A DNA stretch of 64,000 nucleotides from Prochlorococcus sp. AG-442-B03 (GTDB lineage: Bacteria > Cyanobacteriota > Cyanobacteriia > PCC-6307 > Cyanobiaceae): NCBI GenBank assembly GCA_003212395.1, contig QCPU01000001.1:100354-164353 (forward strand), read 5' to 3'. The translations under genes and the position numbers were made by a program. The notes below the pieces were generated by a model. That model searched no databases. It was not told the origin of the DNA and was given only the letters and a program-made list of their open reading frames with translations. This document shows, piece by piece, positions 57,660 to 64,000 of the stretch (position 1 is its first letter; the number at the start of each line of letters is the position of its first letter).

Positions 57660-58937
57660 ATGAAGGTAAATATTGTGAAAGAAAGTTTATTAAAACCAAA
57701 TAAAAAATTTACTCTTCTTAGTGCGTTTATCACTCTTCTAAATGATCGTTTAAGTGAAAGTATATTGTTACCTATATTACCCGCTTTTGTTTTACTTTTT
57801 GACTCTAAAGCAAGTACATATGGTTTATTATCATGCACTTACCAATTAGCTCAATTTACAGCTTCTCCTTTTATAGGACTTATGAGTGATAGATATGGAA
57901 GAAGACCTGTCACTCTTTTTTGTATTACTGGTTCAGTAATAGGAATATCAATATTATCTTTTACGGTTCTTTTTAATTGGTCAAATTCAATAGCTTCTAT
58001 CCCGTTGTTTTTATTATTTTTAGCTAGATTAATTGATGGTTTAAGTGGTGGAACTGCAGCTACTGCAACAACAATTCTTGCAGATATTTCAAGCCCTGAA
58101 AAAAGAGCAAAAACATTTGGTCTTATTGGTGTAGCTTTTGGTTTAAGTTTTTTCTTAGGTAATATTTTTGTTGTAATTTTTGCAAAAAATACAAATAATA
58201 ATTTTATTATTCCAGTTTTGATAGCCTCAATTATTCCAATAATAAATTTCCTCCTTGTATTTTTTTACTTGCCAGAAACCAAACCTAATAGTGACTCAAA
58301 TAAATCAAAAACTATTTTAAGAAACCCTTTAAAAGAGCTATTTACAGTTTTCAAAGAAGAAAAGATTAAAAAATTATCATTAGCTTTTTTTATTTACTTT
58401 ATTGCTTTTACTGGATTGACCAATATCCTTATATTTTTCCTTCAAGAGTCTTTAAACTGGACGACCAAAGCATCAAGTGGAACTCTTGTTGTAGTGGGAA
58501 TCATTGCAATTATAGTTCAGGGAGGACTAATTGGACCTCTGGTAAAGCAATTTGGCGAAATGCGATTAACACTTATGGGATCAGGCTTTATTCTTGTGGC
58601 ATGTGCTCTCTTAATAACTGCTCCAAAAGAAAATGCGACAATTAATATTTATTCAGCTGTTTCATTTTTAGCCGTTGGGGCAGGGTTAATTACGCCCACC
58701 TTAAGAGCTCTTATATCAAAGAAATTAGAAGTTGATCAACAAGGATCAATTTTAAGTAATCTTCAAGGTCTACAGAGTCTTGGAGGAGTTTTAGGAATTG
58801 CAATGGCAGGAAGGGTTTACGATAGTTTTGGTCCTAAATCACCTTTTATAGCAGGTTCCGTTATTTTACTTTTCATGATATACCTTATTGCAGAGGGTAA
58901 AAGTAATAATTCTTTCAAAAATCAAAAAGTATCTTAA
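57660..58937 (+). CDS. Major facilitator superfamily transporter (TetA-like)
   Basis: A 12-helix antiporter-type MFS protein of 425 residues. The motif between helices 2 and 3 (GLMSDRYGRRPV) and the later ARLIDGLSGGTAATATTILAD segment place it with the TetA/drug-efflux-like families. The substrate cannot be read. The ppk start overlaps its stop as TAATG, so the two are translationally coupled, which hints at a shared condition but not a specific substrate. The ATG at 57660 lies only 30 bases from the divergent cobA start; a GTG at 57675 is a possible downstream start. Confidence 0.85.
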   Translation: MKVNIVKESLLKPNKKFTLLSAFITLLNDRLSESILLPILPAFVLLFDSKASTYGLLSCTYQLAQFTASPFIGLMSDRYGRRPVTLFCITGSVIGISILSFTVLFNWSNSIASIPLFLLFLARLIDGLSGGTAATATTILADISSPEKRAKTFGLIGVAFGLSFFLGNIFVVIFAKNTNNNFIIPVLIASIIPIINFLLVFFYLPETKPNSDSNKSKTILRNPLKELFTVFKEEKIKKLSLAFFIYFIAFTGLTNILIFFLQESLNWTTKASSGTLVVVGIIAIIVQGGLIGPLVKQFGEMRLTLMGSGFILVACALLITAPKENATINIYSAVSFLAVGAGLITPTLRALISKKLEVDQQGSILSNLQGLQSLGGVLGIAMAGRVYDSFGPKSPFIAGSVILLFMIYLIAEGKSNNSFKNQKVS

Positions 58938-61021
58938 TGAAAAGCCAGACTGATGTTTTTATTAATAGAGAATTAAGTTGGATTGAATTCAATAAAAGGG
59001 TACTACTAACTGGTATGGAAAAGGGGTACAAAATCCTAGATAAAGTAAAATTTTGTTCAATTTTTAGCAATAATCTAGATGAATTTTTTATGGTAAGAGT
59101 AGCTTCATTAAAAGCTCAAGTTGAAGCAGGTATTACAAAAAAAAGTATTGATGGACTTACGCCTAAAGAGCAATTAACAAAAATAAATAAAGAAGTAAAA
59201 AAATTAACTAACCTACAAGAAAACTATTTAAATAATGAATTAAATAATGAACTAAAAGAAAAAGGTATAATTTTAAAAAAATATAAGGACCTAAATGAAA
59301 ATCAAAGAAACTGGTGCAATAACTACTTTAATTCATCTATTTTCCCTTTATTAACTCCATTAGTTGTTGATCCAGCGCATCCATTTCCTTTTATAAGTAA
59401 TTTAAGTCTAAATTTGGCAGCTCTAATAAGGGATGGGGAAGATTCTAAAAATCAGTTTGTAAGAGTAAAAATACCAACAAAAAATATAAATAGATTTATA
59501 CAAATTCCCAATGAAATTATGCAACATGGTGATGAAAGTATATATTCTTTCATAAGTGTTGAAGATTTAGTTGGGAATAATATAAATACTTTATTTAACG
59601 GAATGGAATGTATAAATTACTCTTTTTTTAGAGTGACAAGGGATGCAGATTTAGAATTAAAAGAACTTGAAGCTGATGATCTTCTTTTGGCAGTTGAACA
59701 AAGTTTGCAAAAGAGAAGATTAGGTGGAGACGTAGTTAGATTAGAAGTTGAATCGGATATGCCAGAAAATATTCTAAAATTGCTCATTGAAAGTATCTCA
59801 ATACAAAAAGAGTATATTTACCATTGCAAAAGTTTTTTAGGCCTTGACGATTTAAATCAGCTTACAAAAATAAGTAGAGATGATTTAAAAGAAAATCTAC
59901 TAATTGGGAAAACTCACCCGAAATTAAAAAATTTAGATTTACCTTCAAACAAAAACCTCAATTCTATTTTTCATATACTTAGGAAAAAAAATATTCTGCT
60001 TCATCATCCATACGACTTATTTAGAACTTCAGTTGAAGAATTTATAAACAAAGCAGCTGATGATCCACTTGTAATGGCTATAAAAATTACTTTATATCGA
60101 GTTTCCAAGGATTCACCTATCATTGCAGCTTTAATGAGAGCTGCAGAGAATGGGAAAGAAGTAATGACTCTTGTTGAACTAAAAGCAAGATTTGATGAAG
60201 ACAATAATATTCAATGGGCAAAACAACTTGAACAAGCTGGCATTCATGTTGTATATGGAATCATAGGATTTAAAACACATACAAAAATAGCTTTAATAGT
60301 AAGAAAAGAAAAAGGAAGATTAAGAAATTATTTCCATATTGGAACAGGAAATTATAATTCAAATACTTCAAAGTTTTATACAGATTTAGGATTACTTTCA
60401 ACTGATTCTGATATTGCATCAGATTTGCTTGAATTATTTAATTACTTATCAGGTTTTTCTAAACAAAAAAGTTATCAAAAGTTACTTGTTTCTCCCTCAT
60501 CGATGAGAGAGAAATTTATATTTCTGATACAGAGAGAAATTAAAAATGCAGAGGAAGGCAAAAAAGCCGAAATAATTGCAAAAATGAATTCTTTAGTAGA
60601 CCCAGAAATAATTAAACTTCTTTATTTAGCTTCAGACTCAGGTGTAAAAATTAGCCTTATCATAAGAGGTATTTGTTGCTTGTATCCCCAAAGAAAAAAT
60701 TTAAGTGAGAATATTAAAGTTATAAGCATTATTGGCCATTTTCTTGAACACTCAAGAATTTTTTGGTTTTGTAATGACGATGATAATGAAGTTTTTATTG
60801 GGAGTGCAGATTGGATGAGAAGAAACCTTGATAGAAGGATAGAGGCTATTACTCCAATAGAAGATTCTGAATTAAAATCTCAACTAAAATCTCTTTTGCA
60901 AACCTACATAAAAGATAATTACTTTTCTTGGATAATGAAAGAAGATGGTTCTTATTCTAAAAATAAATTAAATTCATCAGATAATCGTTCACAGATTGAT
61001 CTCATAGAAAAACAAAATTAA
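58937..61021 (+). CDS. ppk: Polyphosphate kinase 1
   Basis: PPK1 reversibly builds polyphosphate from ATP. The 694-residue protein has the N-terminal helical domain (FINRELSWIEFNKRVL), the head domain, and catalytic domains with the phospho-histidine His467 in YFHIGTGNYN. The ATP-contacting residues lie nearby, in MAIKITLYRVS and ELKARFDEDNNI. The second catalytic domain has IGSADWMRRNLDRRIE. It overlaps the MFS stop by one base and may depend on that message for translation. Confidence 0.96.
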   Translation: MKSQTDVFINRELSWIEFNKRVLLTGMEKGYKILDKVKFCSIFSNNLDEFFMVRVASLKAQVEAGITKKSIDGLTPKEQLTKINKEVKKLTNLQENYLNNELNNELKEKGIILKKYKDLNENQRNWCNNYFNSSIFPLLTPLVVDPAHPFPFISNLSLNLAALIRDGEDSKNQFVRVKIPTKNINRFIQIPNEIMQHGDESIYSFISVEDLVGNNINTLFNGMECINYSFFRVTRDADLELKELEADDLLLAVEQSLQKRRLGGDVVRLEVESDMPENILKLLIESISIQKEYIYHCKSFLGLDDLNQLTKISRDDLKENLLIGKTHPKLKNLDLPSNKNLNSIFHILRKKNILLHHPYDLFRTSVEEFINKAADDPLVMAIKITLYRVSKDSPIIAALMRAAENGKEVMTLVELKARFDEDNNIQWAKQLEQAGIHVVYGIIGFKTHTKIALIVRKEKGRLRNYFHIGTGNYNSNTSKFYTDLGLLSTDSDIASDLLELFNYLSGFSKQKSYQKLLVSPSSMREKFIFLIQREIKNAEEGKKAEIIAKMNSLVDPEIIKLLYLASDSGVKISLIIRGICCLYPQRKNLSENIKVISIIGHFLEHSRIFWFCNDDDNEVFIGSADWMRRNLDRRIEAITPIEDSELKSQLKSLLQTYIKDNYFSWIMKEDGSYSKNKLNSSDNRSQIDLIEKQN

Positions 61022-61220
61022 TATTGATTTTTACAACATTTCAAAAAATACTTAATAATTTAAATTTTTTTTAATTTTTAAAAAATCATTTCATATCAAC
61101 GGATTTCAAGAAATAAGCTTTAAAAATAAATTTTTTGTCTTTAAAATTTCAACGCAAAAGTAGTTTTTATTTCAATTTCAGTGCTAGCTTTTTAAAAAAT
61201 CCATTATTTAGGAGGCCAGG
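61022..61220 (+). promoter_or_regulatory. 199-base intergenic region upstream of the sigma factor
   Basis: This is the longest gene-free stretch in the window. It is very AT rich and contains no recognisable operator, riboswitch or ORF. A strong Shine-Dalgarno GGAGG at 61211-61215 stands just before the start codons. The long upstream run suggests the sigma gene has its own promoter, but no -10/-35 pair stands out. Confidence 0.5.
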
Positions 61221-61223
61221 GTG

Positions 61224-62243
61224 ATGGGGATCCCTCTGGAATCTGTAAAAAGCTCTTCAGATAAAAATTTTGATGAGCCAAGATTACCAAACACTGCGGG
61301 TAATTCTCGCAAATCGAAATCCAGTCTTACTACAAAACAAAGCCAAAAAAAATCTGGAAGACTCGCTTCAGATTCTATTGGCCATTACTTAAGTAGCATT
61401 GGTAGAGTACCTCTTTTGACTCCAGCAGAGGAAATAGAGTTAGCTCATCATGTTCAGAACATGAAAAAGTTGTTACAAATTCCTGAAACTGATAGAACGC
61501 GACGTAATCTTTATCAAATTAAAATTGGCAAAAGAGCTAGAGATAGAATGATGGCAGCTAATCTAAGACTAGTTGTATCCGTTGCAAAAAAATACCAAAA
61601 TCAAGGGCTTGAATTATTAGACCTTGTCCAGGAAGGAGCTATTGGCCTTGAAAGAGCAGTAGATAAATTTGATCCTGCTATGGGATATAAATTCTCAACT
61701 TATGCTTACTGGTGGATTAGGCAAGGAATGACAAGGGCTATTGATAACAGTGCAAGAACAATTCGTTTGCCTATTCACATAAGTGAAAAACTATCCAAAA
61801 TGAGAAGAGTCTCTAGAGAATTATCACATAAATTTGGTAGACAACCTACCAGATTGGAAATGGCAACTGAAATGGGAATTGATCAAAAAGATTTAGAAGA
61901 TTTAATTTCGCAAAGTGCTCCTTGCGCATCCCTAGATGCTCACGCAAGAGGCGAAGAAGATAGAAGTACTCTTGGTGAACTCATACCTGATCCAAACTGT
62001 GAAGAGCCTATGGAAGGTATGGATAGAACTATTCAAAAAGAGCATTTAGGAACTTGGCTTTCTCAATTAAATGAAAGAGAACAAAAAATAATGAAGCTCA
62101 GATTTGGCCTAGATGGTGAAGAACCATTAACACTCGCAGAAATAGGAAGACAAATTAATGTTTCACGAGAAAGAGTAAGGCAACTAGAAGCTAAAGCAAT
62201 ATTAAAACTTAGAGTAATGACAACTCATCAAAAAGCAGCTTAA
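61224..62243 (+). CDS. Group 2 RNA polymerase sigma-70 factor
   Basis: A cyanobacterial group 2 (RpoD-like) sigma factor. Region 1.2 is seen in DSIGHYLSSIGRVPLLTPAEE, region 2 in AANLRLVVSVAKKYQNQGLE with KFSTYAYWWIRQGM, region 3 in RLPIHISEKLSKMRR, and region 4 in LTLAEIGRQINVSRERVRQLEAKA. The long acidic spacer and region 1.1 of the principal sigma factor are absent, which points to an alternative sigma factor. ATG 61224 sits 8 bases after the GGAGG at 61211-61215; a GTG at 61221 one codon earlier is also possible. In Prochlorococcus such sigma factors respond to the light-dark cycle. Confidence 0.93.
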   Translation: MGIPLESVKSSSDKNFDEPRLPNTAGNSRKSKSSLTTKQSQKKSGRLASDSIGHYLSSIGRVPLLTPAEEIELAHHVQNMKKLLQIPETDRTRRNLYQIKIGKRARDRMMAANLRLVVSVAKKYQNQGLELLDLVQEGAIGLERAVDKFDPAMGYKFSTYAYWWIRQGMTRAIDNSARTIRLPIHISEKLSKMRRVSRELSHKFGRQPTRLEMATEMGIDQKDLEDLISQSAPCASLDAHARGEEDRSTLGELIPDPNCEEPMEGMDRTIQKEHLGTWLSQLNEREQKIMKLRFGLDGEEPLTLAEIGRQINVSRERVRQLEAKAILKLRVMTTHQKAA

Positions 62244-62248
62244 CTAAA

Positions 62249-62890
62249 TTGATAAAATTTACTGTAATTTTATTATATTTATTTTCAATTTTTCTAATAT
62301 CAATAGTTTTTAAAAAATATAATGAAGATAGCAGAGAAATCGTCAGAAAAATAATACATATTGGAATAGGACCTTTAATACCAATTGCTCAATTTTTAAA
62401 AATTAATCAAAACTCTGCTCTAATTTTTACAGGAATTGTTACGTTAATGGTTTTCATGAATTACACCTATAAATTATTTCCAACAATTGAGGATGTTGAG
62501 AGGAAGAGTTATGGAACATTATTTTATTGTCTAAGTTTATTTATTTTGATTTATCTTTTCTGGGATAAAGATCCATATGCATTAATTACTGGATTTTTCA
62601 TAATGACTTTTGGGGATGGATTAGCTGGGTTAATAGGAAAAAGCCTGAACTCAAAGAGTTGGATTTTTTTTAAACAAAAAAAATCTTTATTTGGCACTAT
62701 GACAATGTTTTTAACAAGTTTGATAGTAGTTTGCTCAATAGGATACGCCCAACAAAATAGTTTAAATTTAAATTATTTTACAATAGCTTTTTTTGCGACT
62801 TTGCTAGAACAATTTAGTGTTTTAGGTATAGATAATTTCATTGTTCCAATTTCTTCAGCATTATTTTTTAATTTTTTTATAACTAGCTAA
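62249..62890 (+). CDS. Phytol/dolichol kinase-family membrane protein
   Basis: A 213-residue polytopic membrane protein with six to seven hydrophobic segments. The family signatures are RKIIHIGIGPLIP and FGDGLAGLIGKSL (the CTP-kinase-like GDGxA motif). In cyanobacteria and plants, relatives phosphorylate phytol released from chlorophyll for tocopherol or chlorophyll re-synthesis, a natural job here, but dolichol-type or other prenol substrates cannot be excluded. The start is TTG at 62249, 5 bases after the sigma-factor stop, so it may share the sigma transcript. Its end overlaps DAHP synthase by 8 bases. Confidence 0.75.
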   Translation: MIKFTVILLYLFSIFLISIVFKKYNEDSREIVRKIIHIGIGPLIPIAQFLKINQNSALIFTGIVTLMVFMNYTYKLFPTIEDVERKSYGTLFYCLSLFILIYLFWDKDPYALITGFFIMTFGDGLAGLIGKSLNSKSWIFFKQKKSLFGTMTMFLTSLIVVCSIGYAQQNSLNLNYFTIAFFATLLEQFSVLGIDNFIVPISSALFFNFFITS

Positions 62891-63950
62891 GTGAATTGTA
62901 TAAAATAGCGAGTAATTCTTTTGTTGTTTCTATATCTATGCATGCGTCTGTAATGCTTCTGCCAAACTGGAGATCCTCTTTTTTTAAAAGTTTTTGATTT
63001 CCCTCCTTCAAATGACTTTCAAGCATAACTCCTAAAATATTTTTTTCACCATTGCTAATTTGAGAAGCTATATTTTTTAGCACTTCAGACTGTTTTCGGA
63101 AGTCTTTATTGGAATTACCATGACTACAATCAATCATCACTTTATGTGGAAGATTACATTGCTGCAATTCAGATGAAATTCTTTTAACGTGTTCACTTTC
63201 GAAATTTGGGCCTTTTGACCCGCCCCTTAAAACTATATGTCCATCTGGATTTCCTGTGGTATTAACAATAGAAGCCATTCCATTTTCATTGACACCTAGG
63301 AAATGATGCGATTTTGAAGCTGACTGCATTGCATTTATTGCAGTTGTAAAAGAACCATCCGTTCCATTTTTAAAGCCAATAGGCATAGATAACCCTGATG
63401 CCATTTCCCTATGAGTTTGACTTTCAGTAGTCCGCGCGCCTATCGCTGTCCAACTTATTAAATCGGCAATATATTGAGGAACAATTGGATCTAGTAATTC
63501 TGTAGCAGAAGGAATTCCACGTGTTGCTAGATATGAAAGCAAACTTCTTGCCCTTCTTAAACCAGTATTAATATCATATGAATCATCTAGATGAGGATCA
63601 TTTATCAATCCCTTCCAGCCAATAGTTGTTCTTGGCTTCTCAAAATATACTCTCATGATTATTTCTAATTTATCTTTATAAATTTCTCGAAAGTTTTGAA
63701 TATATTTTGAATATTCTTTTGCTGCCTCAAGATCATGAATTGAACATGGACCAACAATGACTAAAAACTTCTGATCATTATGATGCAAAATATTTTGTAT
63801 CGATCTTCTTGCTTTAGATACTGTATTAGCGGAGGCGTAGTCTAAAGGTATATCATTGTGTAATCTACTTGGAGGTATTAATGGACGTGTTTCAACAACA
63901 TGTAAATCTGATGTCCTTTCTAAAGCTGAATTATTTGATGATGTCGTCAT
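62883..63950 (-). CDS. 3-deoxy-7-phosphoheptulonate synthase (DAHP synthase, class I AroG type)
   Basis: DAHP synthase condenses PEP with erythrose 4-phosphate, the entry to the shikimate pathway and thus to chorismate, folate, quinones and aromatic amino acids. The 355-residue class I sequence has LVIVGPCSIHDLEAAKEYS, MRVYFEKPRTTIGWKGLIND, GARTTESQTHREMASGL, VMIDCSHGNSNKD and a C-terminal LQFGRSITDACIDI. The E. coli AroF/G/H-like form implies feedback control by an aromatic amino acid, but which one is not clear. It ends overlapping the phytol-kinase gene by 8 bases. Confidence 0.95.
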   Translation of the reverse strand: MTTSSNNSALERTSDLHVVETRPLIPPSRLHNDIPLDYASANTVSKARRSIQNILHHNDQKFLVIVGPCSIHDLEAAKEYSKYIQNFREIYKDKLEIIMRVYFEKPRTTIGWKGLINDPHLDDSYDINTGLRRARSLLSYLATRGIPSATELLDPIVPQYIADLISWTAIGARTTESQTHREMASGLSMPIGFKNGTDGSFTTAINAMQSASKSHHFLGVNENGMASIVNTTGNPDGHIVLRGGSKGPNFESEHVKRISSELQQCNLPHKVMIDCSHGNSNKDFRKQSEVLKNIASQISNGEKNILGVMLESHLKEGNQKLLKKEDLQFGRSITDACIDIETTKELLAILYNSLS

Positions 63951-63988
63951 TGATTAATTAAGAAGTTTGAATATTTAAAAAAGCATTT

Positions 63989-64000
63989 ATGAATACTCTC
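63989..64000 (+). CDS. Possible start of a gene running off the right edge
   Basis: An ATG at 63989 opens M-N-T-L at the window edge, 39 bases beyond the divergent DAHP synthase start. Four codons are too few to identify anything; the spacing is consistent with a divergent next gene. Confidence 0.2.

Overview
The window looks like a piece of core chromosome from a high-light-adapted Prochlorococcus (MED4/MIT9312-like). The pointers are a very AT-rich composition (roughly 30% GC by eye), very short intergenic gaps, a photosystem II gene (psbZ) at the left edge, the sulfolipid pair sqdB/sqdX, an acyl-lipid delta-9 desaturase, a phytol-kinase-like gene, Ycf23, a group 2 cyanobacterial sigma factor, a cyanobacterial-type aspartate kinase with four ACT domains, and RNase J downstream of dapA. 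The species assignment is inferred from gene content and protein character; no database was searched. I see no insertion sequences, prophage, CRISPR array or integrase. The only RNA gene I can support is one tRNA-Val(UAC). No gene-free stretch exceeds 300 bases; the longest is 199 bases, upstream of the sigma factor.

Layout. 1-10.5 kb: psbZ (cut by the window edge), mutS, cobH, holA, lysC, uvrB, ycf23, tilS. 10.5-14.5 kb: a minus-strand operon asd-dapA-rnj; with lysC nearby, the window carries the first three steps of lysine/diaminopimelate synthesis. 14.6-20 kb: tig-clpP-clpX-dnaX, joining protein quality control to the clamp loader. 20-23 kb: a membrane glycosyltransferase and a SpoIID/LytB-like secreted protein. 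23-27.5 kb: rpmI-rplT, a TPR membrane protein, thiG, sqdB, sqdX. 27.5-33.3 kb: a minus-strand group with an unknown 82-aa protein, gcvP, gcvH, a PLP enzyme of the methionine gamma-lyase/aluminium-resistance family and a helix-turn-helix-like protein. 33.3-38.8 kb: desC, rplI, dnaB, mnmG, chorismate lyase. 38.8-42.1 kb: a basic protein of unknown function, a SprT-like protein, a small membrane protein, an ATP-dependent DNA ligase of phage-like architecture and a 50-codon ORF. 42-46 kb: a VTT-domain protein, valS, an IscA-like protein, tRNA-Val. 46-56.8 kb: a plus-strand run mazG-speE-speB-gcvT-aspS-pyrG-queE-queC-pabB-pabC. 56.8-64 kb: cobA, a major facilitator transporter coupled to ppk, a sigma factor, a phytol-kinase-like gene and DAHP synthase.

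How the genes work together. Replication and repair are heavily represented (mutS, uvrB, holA, dnaX, dnaB, ligase, sprT-like). All glycine cleavage components except the shared L protein are present, with gcvT separate from gcvH-gcvP. Chorismate metabolism is represented from entry (DAHP synthase) to two exits (pabB/pabC to folate, chorismate lyase to 4-hydroxybenzoate and plastoquinone).

I found no clearly novel multi-gene system. The observations most worth a second look are a slippery A8 run with an upstream Shine-Dalgarno-like element in dnaX, placed where a gamma-length product would be made; the phage-like ATP-dependent ligase; an unresolved chorismate lyase N-terminus that stays open in the mnmG frame; and an unrecognised 50-aa ORF.
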